This document shows, piece after piece, positions 1 through 6,993 of a stretch of 64,000 nucleotides of DNA. Position 1 is the stretch's first letter. Every line of letters starts with the position of its first letter. This DNA is from Pseudomonas lijiangensis (GTDB lineage: Bacteria; Pseudomonadota; Gammaproteobacteria; Pseudomonadales; Pseudomonadaceae): positions 1,612,001-1,676,000 of the forward strand of contig NZ_CP076668.1 in the NCBI RefSeq assembly GCF_018968705.1. Direction: 5' to 3'. Under the pieces are notes generated by a model. The model was not told the origin of the DNA. It made no database searches and was given only the letters and a program-made list of their open reading frames with translations. The position numbers and the translations under genes were made by a program.

Positions 1-539
1 TGCATCGTGGCGGTGTGCTTGCCGGTCCGGCGATAACCGTCAAGGCCCGTCCGGGGGACAACCTCATGCTTCACTACGCACTGGATATTTCCCAGCCAGG
101 CGACGTGATTGTCGTGGATGCCGGCGGTGACCTGTCCAATGCGCTGATCGGTGAAATGATGGTGGCCTACGCCGTCAAGCGCGGTGTGGCGGGGATCGTG
201 ATCAATGGTGCAATCCGCGATGCGGGCGCCATCGGCCAGGGTGATTTCCCGATGTTTGCGGCAGGGATTTCACACCGTGGGCCTTACAAGGATGGTCCGG
301 GCGAGATCAATGTGCCAATCGCCATCGACGGCATGGTGATCGAGCCGGGCGACCTGATCATTGGCGATGACGATGGCCTGTTGTGCGTCCCTTATGATCA
401 GGTCGCCGAAGTGTATGAGCGTGCAGTTGCCAAGCACACGGCTGAGAACAAGCAAATGGAGCAGATCGCTCAGGGCACCAATGACCGTACCTGGGTGCTG
501 GAGTCGCTGAAGAAAAAAGGCTGCCAATTGCCACTGTGA
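1..539 (+). CDS. RraA-fold aldolase-like protein, 5'-truncated
   Basis: This is the C-terminal part of a protein of the RraA / 4-hydroxy-4-methyl-2-oxoglutarate aldolase family. It enters from outside the window; the reading frame is open from base 3 and ends with TGA at 537-539. The visible part contains GEMMVAYAVKRGVAG followed by NGAIRD, which gives the E-x20-R-D spacing of the family's metal and substrate site. It also has the family's late PGDLIIGDDDGLLCVP strand-turn segment. Family members cleave oxo-acids in aromatic degradation or decarboxylate oxaloacetate, and a few bind RNase E. The true start is not visible and the neighbours do not fix a substrate, so the specific reaction is inference. 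Confidence 0.85.
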   Translation, partial: HRGGVLAGPAITVKARPGDNLMLHYALDISQPGDVIVVDAGGDLSNALIGEMMVAYAVKRGVAGIVINGAIRDAGAIGQGDFPMFAAGISHRGPYKDGPGEINVPIAIDGMVIEPGDLIIGDDDGLLCVPYDQVAEVYERAVAKHTAENKQMEQIAQGTNDRTWVLESLKKKGCQLPL

Positions 540-550
540 TTCGTTGCTAT

Positions 551-685
551 GCAGTCCGAAAGGAAGCTGCCGCCTGGCATCTTCCCTTTCCCTTGAGTGA
601 AATTTCCTAGAAAATCCCGACCGCTTGTATGTGTCGATGCGGGGATTTAAGGTGCGGCGTCGCTGCAAAATCAGCGGCCGGGTTT
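551..685 (+). repeat. Conserved leader of BRO/C4 unit, copy A
   Basis: This 135-base block recurs at 1567-1701 with about three substitutions. Homology begins abruptly at GCAGTCC in both copies, which marks the 5' edge of the duplicated unit. It holds a short hairpin, CGCTG-caaaat-CAGCG (661-676), and AT-rich stretches that could carry the promoter, but no -35/-10 pair is convincing. It has no credible coding frame. The high conservation suggests it holds the promoter and start of the transcript that carries the C4-type RNA and the BRO gene. Confidence 0.8.
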
Positions 686-708
686 AGCGATCCGAATCCC
701 AAGGCACA
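684..708 (+). promoter_or_regulatory. Upstream C4 target sites b1 and a1, copy A
   Basis: TTAGCGA (684-690) is the exact complement of the C4 loop TCGCTAA at 815-821. CCCAAGGCACA (698-708) pairs with TGTGCC-T-TTGGG of the other C4 loop (797-808) with one bulged base. The order b then a is what antiparallel pairing with a' then b' requires. In phages P1 and P7 the equivalent sites are called a1/b1. Confidence 0.75.
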
Positions 709-725
709 GCAGTGCTACACAACCT

Positions 726-752
726 GCTTCAAGCGAGCTTTATGCTTGAGGC
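726..752 (+). other. Hairpin preceding C4-type RNA, copy A
   Basis: GCTTCAAGC (726-734) pairs with GCTTGAGGC (744-752) with one G-U pair and a 9-base loop. Copy B has a different sequence that folds to an equivalent hairpin (1741-1764), so the structure rather than the sequence is kept. There is no U-tract, so it is not a typical intrinsic terminator. It could shape RNA processing or attenuation. Confidence 0.55.
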
Positions 753-760
753 ATGCGTTA

Positions 761-838
761 TGGCGGCTGTGCGTCGGAGACCTTCGGGTCTGCCGGTGTG
801 CCTTTGGGGCCGGTTCGCTAACCGTCGTACAGCCGCCA
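761..838 (+). ncRNA. C4-type antisense RNA, copy A
   Basis: An outer stem pairs TGGCGGCTGTGCG (761-773) with CGTACAGCCGCCA (826-838), 13 pairs with one G-U. It encloses a UUCG tetraloop hairpin (AGACC-TTCG-GGTCT, 778-791, extended by CGG/CCG), a purine/pyrimidine loop CCTTTGGGG (801-809) and a second hairpin GGTT-CGCT-AACC (812-823). Loop a' (801-809) is the perfect complement of CCCCAAAGG at 875-883, which includes the ribosome-binding site of the BRO gene. Loop b' (815-821) complements 850-856 and 684-690. This architecture and position match the C4 antisense RNA of phages P1/P7, where RNase P trims the 5' end and the RNA blocks antirepressor synthesis. Function here is inferred from the complementarity. 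The exact ends are approximate. Confidence 0.85.
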
Positions 839-849
839 CCCACATGCGT

Positions 850-885
850 TTAGCGACGTATCGGGTGGTTAATTCCCCAAAGGAG
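850..885 (+). promoter_or_regulatory. C4 target sites b2 and a2 over the BRO ribosome-binding site, copy A
   Basis: TTAGCGA (850-856) complements C4 loop b'. CCCCAAAGG (875-883) complements loop a' over 9 bases and overlaps the Shine-Dalgarno AAAGGAG (879-885), which lies 10 bases before the ATG at 896. Pairing would hide the ribosome-binding site. Confidence 0.8.
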
Positions 886-895
886 TTTTACCCCC

Positions 896-1435
896 ATGGA
901 CCTTCCATACCCTTCATCACCCTGCACCGATCACTTCGAACCCACGATCTTCATCCGCCACCACCGCATGCTGCGCGCCGTGATGCTGGACGCCCAGGTC
1001 TGGTTTCCCCTGCAGGACCTGGCCCGGTTAATGGGCAAGCAACTGGACGAACGCGCCACCCTCAAGCTCGATATCGACCAGCGCCGCACCGTCTGGCTGC
1101 TGACCCACGGCAACTGGGAAAAATGCCTGATGATCAGCGAGTCGGGCGTCTTCGCGATGCTTGTTCATCACTACGTTCCTGAAAACCGCGCACTGCGCCG
1201 CTGGCTGGCGCAGGAAGTATTGCCGGCTCTGGATGTTCGTCATGCAGAAGTAGCCGATCAGCCATTGCTGTACCAGATGCGCTGGCAGGGCAATGCCCTG
1301 AGTTCGCTGCAATGGCGTGGGGAGTTGTGGGTGAAATTGCGGGATCTGCCGGAGCTGGTTCAGGTGCAGGCTGGTGTTGTGACCGGGTCCTGGTGGCGAC
1401 GGTTGATGGGGCGGCGGCGGTCGTTTTTGGCTTGA
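896..1435 (+). CDS. BRO-N domain protein (phage antirepressor-like), copy A
   Basis: This 179-residue protein carries a BRO-N domain over about residues 15-110, the DNA-binding module of many phage antirepressors. The start is ATG at 896 after AAAGGAG. The second half is arginine/tryptophan-rich, ends in RRRSFLA and has no recognised domain, so it is a short form without the usual second (KilA-C/ANT) domain. It differs from copy B at three positions (T/I near residue 11, M/L and L/F near the C terminus). No integrase, repressor or structural phage gene lies nearby, so it is either a phage remnant or a domesticated regulator. The C4-type RNA just upstream predicts post-transcriptional repression. 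The binding target is unknown. Confidence 0.85.
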   Translation: MDLPYPSSPCTDHFEPTIFIRHHRMLRAVMLDAQVWFPLQDLARLMGKQLDERATLKLDIDQRRTVWLLTHGNWEKCLMISESGVFAMLVHHYVPENRALRRWLAQEVLPALDVRHAEVADQPLLYQMRWQGNALSSLQWRGELWVKLRDLPELVQVQAGVVTGSWWRRLMGRRRSFLA

Positions 1436-1566
1436 TGAGGTGGGCGTGGCGATCAATCGGATTGGTTGATCGTCAGGCCATATGAGCATAAATGCTTGTT
1501 CATGGTTTTCGTCAGAGTGTCGAGCCTCCCGGAAAGTGATGTATGCCTTGATTGGTCGTGTTCCAC

Positions 1567-1701
1567 GCAGTCCACAAGGAAGCTGCCGCCTGGCATCTTC
1601 CCTTTCCCTTGAGTGAAATTTCCTAGAAAATCCCGACCGCTTGTATGTGTCGATTCGGGGATTTAAGGTGCGGCGTCGCTGCAAAATCAGCGGCCGGGTT
1701 T
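1567..1701 (+). repeat. Conserved leader of BRO/C4 unit, copy B
   Basis: This is the second copy of the block at 551-685, almost identical. The 131 bases before it (1436-1566) are spacer with no credible gene and no similarity to the sequence before copy A. The duplicated unit therefore runs from here to the BRO stop codon at 2449. Confidence 0.8.
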
Positions 1702-1723
1702 GACGACCTGATCCTGCACTCGC
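1700..1723 (+). promoter_or_regulatory. Upstream C4 target sites b1 and a1, copy B
   Basis: TTGACGA (1700-1706) is the exact complement of the copy B loop TCGTCAA (1830-1836). CACTCGC (1717-1723) is the exact complement of GCGAGTG (1814-1820). Both differ from copy A, and each matches its own RNA. Confidence 0.75.
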
Positions 1724-1740
1724 AATCGCGCTCCATGCTG

Positions 1741-1764
1741 CCTCATGCCATTTCATGCATGAGG
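1741..1764 (+). other. Hairpin preceding C4-type RNA, copy B
   Basis: CCTCATG (1741-1747) pairs with CATGAGG (1758-1764). It sits at the same place as the copy A hairpin at 726-752 but has a different sequence. Confidence 0.55.
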
Positions 1765-1772
1765 TTGCTTCA

Positions 1773-1853
1773 TGGCGGCTGTGCGTCGGAGACCTTCGGG
1801 TCTGCCGGTGTGCGCGAGTGAAGGCCGGTTCGTCAACCTTCGCACAGCTGCCA
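1773..1853 (+). ncRNA. C4-type antisense RNA, copy B
   Basis: The outer stem pairs TGGCGGCTGTGCG (1773-1785) with CGCACAGCTGCCA (1841-1853), 13 pairs with the single G-U at a different position from copy A. The tetraloop hairpin (GACC-TTCG-GGTC) is unchanged. The two address loops differ: a' contains GCGAGTG (1814-1820) and b' is TCGTCAA (1830-1836). b' complements TTGACGA both upstream (1700-1706) and downstream (1864-1870). a' complements the upstream a1 site perfectly, but I found only weak pairing (a GTGA core plus G-U pairs) with the region before the ribosome-binding site at 1884-1899. The fold is the same as copy A with a rewired specificity. Confidence 0.82.
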
Positions 1854-1863
1854 CCCAATTCGT

Positions 1864-1899
1864 TTGACGACGTCCGGCAGCTCTTTTTCTCACAAGGAG
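1864..1899 (+). promoter_or_regulatory. C4 target b2 and ribosome-binding region, copy B
   Basis: TTGACGA (1864-1870) complements copy B loop b'. The Shine-Dalgarno AAGGAG (1894-1899) lies 10 bases before the ATG at 1910. The a2 pairing that covers this site in copy A is weak here. Confidence 0.6.
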
Positions 1900-1909
1900 C
1901 TTTGACACA

Positions 1910-2449
1910 ATGGACCTTCCATACCCTTCATCACCCTGCATCGATCACTTCGAGCCCACCATCTTCATCCGCCACCACCGCATGCTGCGCGCCGTGATGC
2001 TGGATGCCCAGGTCTGGTTTCCCCTGCAGGACCTGGCCCGGTTGATGGGCAAGCAACTGGACGAACGCGCCACCCTCAAGCTCGATATCGACCAGCGCCG
2101 CACCGTCTGGCTGCTGACCCACGGCAATTGGGAAAAATGCCTGATGATCAGCGAGTCGGGCGTCTTCGCGATGCTTGTTCATCACTACGTCCCTGAAAAC
2201 CGCGCACTGCGCCGCTGGCTCGCGCAGGAAGTATTGCCGGCTCTGGATGTTCGTCATGCAGAAGTAGCCGATCAGCCATTGCTGTACCAGATGCGCTGGC
2301 AGGGCAATGCCCTGAGTTCGCTGCAATGGCGTGGGGAGCTGTGGGTGAAATTGCGGGATCTGCCGGAGCTGGTTCAGGTGCAGGCTGGTGTTGTGACCGG
2401 GTCCTGGTGGCGACGGTTGCTGGGGCGGCGGCGGTCGTTTTTTGCTTGA
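1910..2449 (+). CDS. BRO-N domain protein (phage antirepressor-like), copy B
   Basis: This is a near-identical tandem paralogue (179 residues) of the protein at 896-1435, with the BRO-N domain at about residues 15-110 and the same arginine-rich tail. Nucleotide similarity to copy A ends at the stop codon. The coding sequences are far more alike than the regulatory segments just upstream, which fits either a recent duplication with fast change of the antisense addresses or gene conversion of the coding part. No dedicated DNA target or partner can be named from the sequence. Confidence 0.85.
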   Translation: MDLPYPSSPCIDHFEPTIFIRHHRMLRAVMLDAQVWFPLQDLARLMGKQLDERATLKLDIDQRRTVWLLTHGNWEKCLMISESGVFAMLVHHYVPENRALRRWLAQEVLPALDVRHAEVADQPLLYQMRWQGNALSSLQWRGELWVKLRDLPELVQVQAGVVTGSWWRRLLGRRRSFFA

Positions 2450-2530
2450 TGGGGGCGTCTTGACTGGAAGGGTTAGCAGTCTTCCCGGATAAATCCGGTC
2501 CCACCTGGTTCGCATTCTGTGTAGGGGTAA

Positions 2531-2676
2531 TGCTGATCAGTTAAGGTCATTGAATGACTTTGTGGGAGGCAGCTTGCTGGCGACTTTTTACAGACGCAGA
2601 ATATCTGCCGGTTTCAGACTTTTTTCGCCAGCAAGCTGCCTCCCACAAGTGTTGTATGAGCCTTAACTGATCGGCA
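2531..2676. repeat. REPIN-like nested inverted repeat
   Basis: Two 23-base REP arms (2561-2583 and 2625-2647, core GGGAGGCAGCTTGCTGGCG) face each other around a spacer containing CGCAGAATATCTG. An outer inverted repeat, GATCAGTTAAGG (2535-2546) against CCTTAACTGATC (2661-2672), encloses them. The same element occurs at 22124-22212. The right edge touches the ATG at 2676, which argues against that codon as the start of the next gene. Confidence 0.8.
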
Positions 2677-2696
2677 TGACTGTGCAGGAGCGAACG

Positions 2697-3173
2697 GTGA
2701 CCCAGGAGCAGAAAGTGCGGCAAAACCGAATCAGGATGATCATGCCGGCCAGCGCCGCCGACGCCTTTGAGGCCTTTCACGATCACGACGTGCGCATGCG
2801 TTGGGACAGCTTGTTGTCGCGGGCTGAAGTGGAGGGCGGTGGCAGTCACCCGTATGTCGGGGCAATCACGTTCAATCAGGGGCGTGGCTGGAAACGCTTT
2901 TTCGCCATGCGCACCCGATTTGTGAATTATCAGCCGGGCAGGGTCGCGGCTGCCGTGCTGGTGGAGCCTGCTGGCTGGTTTGAAGGCTGGGCCGCATCGA
3001 TGCAGCACCGCGACATTGATGATGCCCGCTCGGAGCTGATTTACACCTTCCGAATCCAGATGCGCCCACGCTGGTTGGGGCGAGTGCTCGACCCGCTGGT
3101 CAACCGCCTGTTCGAGTACGAAACCCGGAGGCGTTTTGCTGCGATGGCAGAGTATTTGCGGGCCAGGGATTGA
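2697..3173 (+). CDS. SRPBCC (START-like) domain protein
   Basis: This protein of about 158 residues has the helix-grip pattern of the SRPBCC superfamily: an N-terminal strand and helix (MIMPASAADAFEAF), then WDSLL, and a long C-terminal helix (RRFAAMAEYLRARD). Such domains bind hydrophobic ligands or act as cyclases or hydratases; no ligand can be assigned. I chose GTG at 2697 because AGGAG (2686-2690) lies six bases upstream. The ATG at 2676 has no ribosome-binding site and sits on the edge of the REPIN repeat. The MFS gene follows 51 bases later and may be cotranscribed. Confidence 0.7.
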   Translation: MTQEQKVRQNRIRMIMPASAADAFEAFHDHDVRMRWDSLLSRAEVEGGGSHPYVGAITFNQGRGWKRFFAMRTRFVNYQPGRVAAAVLVEPAGWFEGWAASMQHRDIDDARSELIYTFRIQMRPRWLGRVLDPLVNRLFEYETRRRFAAMAEYLRARD

Positions 3174-3224
3174 AATAGGCTTTACTCCAAGGGTCGTATG
3201 CGGTTCACCTCATCTGGAGCCCCC

Positions 3225-4517
3225 ATGCCGAGCAAGCCCGCTACGCCGCTGATGCGCACTGTCTCCAGGCTGTTCAATGTCGGGCAGGATGAGGCGCAGC
3301 CGGTCGTCGTCGGTTTGCTGATGTTCTTCACGCTGTTTACCGGCTATTTCATGTTACGGCCCGTGCGGGAAACCATGGGGATTGCCGGTGGCGTGGACAA
3401 CCTGCAATGGCTGTTCACCGGAACCTTTCTCGCGACGCTGGTCATGCTGCCGGTGTTCGGCTGGCTGGCTTCAAGGCTGCCGCGCCGGGTTCTGGCGCTG
3501 TGGGTCTATGTGGGCTGCGCCTGCATCTTGCTATTGTTTGCCGCGGTTTTCCGGCTGGAGCCGGACAACGTCTGGGCGGCACGAGCCTTTTATATCTGGC
3601 TGTCGGTATTCAACCTGATCGCCATATCACTGGCCTGGAGTGTTTTGGCCGATGTGATGGTGGCGTCTCAGGCCAGGCGCACCTTCACGCTGATTGCGGG
3701 CGGTGCAAGCGTGGGCGGTCTGGCCGGTCCGGTTCTCGGGGCTTTGCTGGTAAGGCCGTTGGGGCATGTCGGGCTGTTGATCATAAGTGCCTTGCTGCTT
3801 CTGGCCTGTGCCGCAGCGGCAACAAATCTGCATCGCTGGCGGGATGCGCGACCGTTGTCCCAGGCCGACGAACCGGCCCCCAGACACAAACCCTTGGGCG
3901 GCAACCCGTTCGCGGGCGCCACCCAGACCTTTCGTTCGCCCTACCTGATGGGCATCACCCTGTTCGTGCTGATGCTGGCCAGCATCAATACCTTCCTGTA
4001 TTTCGAGCAGGCGCGTCTGGTGGCCGAGTATTTTCCGGATCGCACCGAGCAGACGCGAATCTTCGGCCTTATCGACGCGACTGTGCAGGCATTGTCCCTG
4101 ATCGTTCAGGTTTTCCTAACCGGGCATCTGGCCAGACGCTTTGGGGTTGGCCTGTTGCTGGTGGCTGTGCCGCTGTTGATGGTGCCGGGCTTTCTGGCGC
4201 TGGCGTTCGCGCCTTTGTTCTCGATATTCGTGGTGGTCATGGTCATTCGCCGTGTGGGCGAATATGCGCTGGTCAGGCCGGGACGCGAGATGCTCTACGC
4301 CGTCGTGCCTGCCGAGCAGAAGTACAAGGCCAAGAACTTTATCGACACCGTGGTCTATCGCGGTGGCGATGCGGCGAGTGGTTGGCTCAAGCGTGCCATC
4401 GACTTGCTTGGCGATCATCCCGCAGCCGCCATGATCTTCGGCGCGCTGCTGGCGGCGTGCTGGGGCGTGTGCGGTTTTCTGCTGGGGCGCCGTGAGCGGG
4501 CGCTGGAGAAGCCTTGA
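3225..4517 (+). CDS. MFS-fold transporter, NTP/NDP-exchanger-like
   Basis: This inner-membrane carrier of about 430 residues has roughly 12 hydrophobic segments. Near the N terminus, FFTLFTGYFMLRPVRETMG followed by WLFTGTF resembles a group of proteobacterial MFS proteins often described as ATP/ADP-translocase-like. The substrate is not known and nucleotide exchange should not be assumed. The ATG at 3225 is preceded by TGGAG; an in-frame ATG at 3198 would add nine residues but lacks a site. The gene follows the SRPBCC gene closely on the same strand. Confidence 0.75.
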   Translation: MPSKPATPLMRTVSRLFNVGQDEAQPVVVGLLMFFTLFTGYFMLRPVRETMGIAGGVDNLQWLFTGTFLATLVMLPVFGWLASRLPRRVLALWVYVGCACILLLFAAVFRLEPDNVWAARAFYIWLSVFNLIAISLAWSVLADVMVASQARRTFTLIAGGASVGGLAGPVLGALLVRPLGHVGLLIISALLLLACAAAATNLHRWRDARPLSQADEPAPRHKPLGGNPFAGATQTFRSPYLMGITLFVLMLASINTFLYFEQARLVAEYFPDRTEQTRIFGLIDATVQALSLIVQVFLTGHLARRFGVGLLLVAVPLLMVPGFLALAFAPLFSIFVVVMVIRRVGEYALVRPGREMLYAVVPAEQKYKAKNFIDTVVYRGGDAASGWLKRAIDLLGDHPAAAMIFGALLAACWGVCGFLLGRRERALEKP

Positions 4518-4572
4518 TCGTTTCTGCCGGCAGGTTAAGAAACGATCAACAGGCGCTTTGTGTGTTACGAAC

Positions 4573-4941
4573 CTAGAAGATGTGCCTGGAGATAATCCTG
4601 GAAATTTCCACAATCTGGGTCTTGCCGGTGAATTCGAATTTCACTTTGCCCAGGGCCGAGAAATAAACCTCGAGTTCGGAGTCCAGGTCGAAAGTCCCGG
4701 AGGTTTCCACGGAGTAAGCGACGATGTTCTTGTAGGGCAGGGACGTGAAATCTTTTTTGCTGCCGGTGATGCCCTGTACATTGACCGCAATGATTCGCTT
4801 GTTGGTGAACACCACGCCATCGCGCATCGATTTATAGGAGTCGATGATCTGTTCGCCTTCCAGCAGAAGCTCAGTGACGCGCTCGGCGTATTCGCTGTTC
4901 TGTTTAAGCTTGAAGAAGCCCTTGTTGCTGAAGTCAATCAT
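4573..4941 (-). CDS. Bacterial PH-domain protein
   Basis: The protein has about 122 residues and almost all of it is one PH-like domain. LLEGEQIIDSYKSMRDGVVF leads into TNKRIIAVNVQGI and LPYKNIVAYSVET, the hallmark strands of the short bacterial PH family (bPH). The frame is open further upstream, but I start at ATG 4941 (MIDFSNKGFF) because the extra 40 residues are compositionally unlike the family and an AAAGGG lies directly before this ATG. The gene is convergent with the MFS gene and divergent from the chemoreceptor. Its role is unknown; members are often cytosolic or membrane-peripheral. Confidence 0.75.
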   Translation of the reverse strand: MIDFSNKGFFKLKQNSEYAERVTELLLEGEQIIDSYKSMRDGVVFTNKRIIAVNVQGITGSKKDFTSLPYKNIVAYSVETSGTFDLDSELEVYFSALGKVKFEFTGKTQIVEISRIISRHIF

Positions 4942-5148
4942 CCCTTTATCCCTGTCTTCAAAGTATTTTGCCTGCCGGCTGTGCGTAGCGCGCCGAGAAT
5001 AGCACTCGGCCACAGTCAGTGTCGGACGTTTCACTACGGGCCATGAAACGAAAGCCTGCAAATAGGCTTAACTAACCCGGCGAGGGTGCCGATAACCAGT
5101 CTGGAACTAGGTTTTGCTCTATCTGAAGGACCACAAGAGGGCGGCAGG

Positions 5149-6762
5149 GTGTCTATAAAACTACGTTTGCTTCTGCTTATGGGGACCGGCGTAATTGCCA
5201 TCCTGATCACCAGTCTGGTGAGTTATGTGGGCAATGCCCGGATGTCCGATGCGATGGAGGACAACGAGGTCAGCATGACCGCGCTGCGCAACCATCTTGA
5301 GGCCGACATGATGCACGACGCCCTGCGCGCGGATGTGCTCTCGGCGATTCTGGTCGGCCTTGGCCAAAGCGACAGCAGCAAAGACGAGGTGCGTAGCTCC
5401 ATTGCCGAGCATGCGGCGCTCTTTCGTAAAGTCCTCGGTGAAAACCTCAACTTGCCTGTGAATGACGCCATCAAGGCGGGGCTGAACAAGGTCAAGCCCA
5501 GCCTGGAAACCTACATTGCCGCTGGCGAAAGAATCGTCGGGCTGGCTCTCGACAAACCCGAGAGTGCGCATCAGGAACTGGGCGTCTTCAACAAGGCGTT
5601 CAGTGAGCTGGAAGACGAAATGGCCGGCCTGAGCGAGCTCATCGAAAGCAGCACGCAACAGGCCAGTGAAGAAACCCGACAAGCCAGCAGCAACGCCAAC
5701 CTCACCCTCGGCGCGGTATTGATTGCCAGCTTGATATTGCTGATTGTTCAAGGGCTCTGGGTCATCCGCAGCATCATGGGGCCGTTGTCGTCCGCCAGCC
5801 GTATTGCCGAAAGCATCGCCCATGGCAACCTGAGCGAGTCCATTGTCGAACCCCGGCAAAAGGATGAGGCGGGCATGTTGATCCGCAGCCTGGCGATCAT
5901 GCAGCGCGACTTGCGGAGCATGATCGAGGTGGTGCGCAGCAATGCCCATGGCGTCGCTGGCATGAGTCAGCAATTGAGCAGTGGCTGCCATGAAGTGGCG
6001 GACAGCAGCCAGCAGCAAAGCTCGGCCGCCAGCACCATGTCCGCAGCGACCAGTGAAATGACGGCCAGTATCGAAGAAATCACCCGACACGCCGAACGTG
6101 CCTTGAACATGGCCAACCAGGCTGAAGCACTGGCCCGAAATGGTGGTCGCGTGATTCATCAGGTGGTCAGCGATATGGAAAGCATTGCCCGCTCGTCGCA
6201 GCAGTCGGCCCAGGTGATCCGCAATCTGGATGAAGAGTCCGAAGGCATCTTCAATATTATCCAGGTGATCAAGGGCATCGCCGACCAGACCAACCTGCTT
6301 GCGCTCAACGCCGCCATCGAAGCAGCACGTGCCGGCGAGCAGGGACGTGGATTTGCCGTGGTGGCCGACGAAGTAAGAAGCCTGGCCGGACGCACCAGCG
6401 CCTCCACCCAGGAAATCGCCAGCATGGTTTCCCGTATCCAGCAAAACACCCGCGAAGCTGTCACCAGCATGGAAACGGGCGTGGCCCAGGTCGACAAGGG
6501 CATGGCCGTCACCGCCGAAGTCGAAACCGCCATCAAGGACATCCTCGATGCCACGCTGAGCACCACCCAACTGGTCAACGACATCAGCCGCACCATCAGC
6601 GAACAAAGCCTGGCCAGCAACGAAATCGCCCATCAGGTGGAAATGATTGCCAGCATGTCCGAAGGCAACAGCAGAGTCATTGGCCAGACTGCCGGGACGA
6701 CCGATGAGTTGTCGGCGCTGGCGGGGCAGTTGTCGCAGTCGGTGGATCGGTTCAGGCTTTGA
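5149..6762 (+). CDS. Methyl-accepting chemotaxis protein
   Basis: This 537-residue transducer has a TM helix at about residues 5-27, a periplasmic, mostly helical sensor of about 155 residues (four-helix-bundle type), and a second TM helix at about 185-206. A HAMP linker and a long signalling coiled coil follow. The signalling tip contains [20 protein letters not shown] and [15 protein letters not shown], the CheA/CheW-binding hairpin. I place the start at the GTG at 5149, which follows an AAGAGGG. The upstream ATG (5086) would add 21 polar residues before the first membrane helix. There is no C-terminal CheR-tethering pentapeptide. The ligand is unknown. Confidence 0.92.
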   Translation: MSIKLRLLLLMGTGVIAILITSLVSYVGNARMSDAMEDNEVSMTALRNHLEADMMHDALRADVLSAILVGLGQSDSSKDEVRSSIAEHAALFRKVLGENLNLPVNDAIKAGLNKVKPSLETYIAAGERIVGLALDKPESAHQELGVFNKAFSELEDEMAGLSELIESSTQQASEETRQASSNANLTLGAVLIASLILLIVQGLWVIRSIMGPLSSASRIAESIAHGNLSESIVEPRQKDEAGMLIRSLAIMQRDLRSMIEVVRSNAHGVAGMSQQLSSGCHEVADSSQQQSSAASTMSAATSEMTASIEEITRHAERALNMANQAEALARNGGRVIHQVVSDMESIARSSQQSAQVIRNLDEESEGIFNIIQVIKGIADQTNLLALNAAIEAARAGEQGRGFAVVADEVRSLAGRTSASTQEIASMVSRIQQNTREAVTSMETGVAQVDKGMAVTAEVETAIKDILDATLSTTQLVNDISRTISEQSLASNEIAHQVEMIASMSEGNSRVIGQTAGTTDELSALAGQLSQSVDRFRL

Positions 6763-6767
6763 GTGTG

Positions 6768-6815
6768 CGGGGGACCGATGTCAGATAGATAAATACTATC
6801 TGAATAAGTCCCCCG
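6768..6815 (+). terminator. Hairpin after chemoreceptor gene
   Basis: CGGGGGAC (6768-6775) pairs with GTCCCCCG (6808-6815), and CAGATAG (6782-6788) pairs with CTATCTG (6796-6802) inside it. The following bases are T-rich (TGTTCTTATATAGG) but not a clean U-run, so it is a likely but imperfect terminator of the chemoreceptor transcript. Confidence 0.6.
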
Positions 6816-6993
6816 TGTTCTTATATAGGTTTTTCTCTATAAGACGATAAAAATATCTTCCGAATTTCATTCTGTGAATTTAAATAAAATTTTTTAAATT
6901 AAAATGTTCTGGTCATGCCGCTCGATGTTGTTCGTATCCAGAGGAAGTGCTGCTAATGTAAAAGTGAATGCAGGTGCTATAGGAGATGGCACA

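Noticed and set aside
629..1182. Plus-strand frames across the leader and C4 region
   Set aside because: They translate structured RNA sequence and run out of frame into the BRO gene, with no ribosome site.
896..2449. Active prophage
   Set aside because: Apart from the BRO-N genes and C4-type RNAs there is no integrase, repressor, structural or lysis gene, and no attachment repeat was seen.
1028..2515. Minus-strand frames opposite the BRO genes
   Set aside because: They are low-complexity proline/glutamine-rich translations with no start site, and they run through the C4-type RNA and leader of unit B. The plus-strand BRO-N domain is convincing.
5161..6633. 490-codon minus-strand frame
   Set aside because: It is antisense to the chemoreceptor, with histidine/glycine-rich sequence typical of shadow frames.
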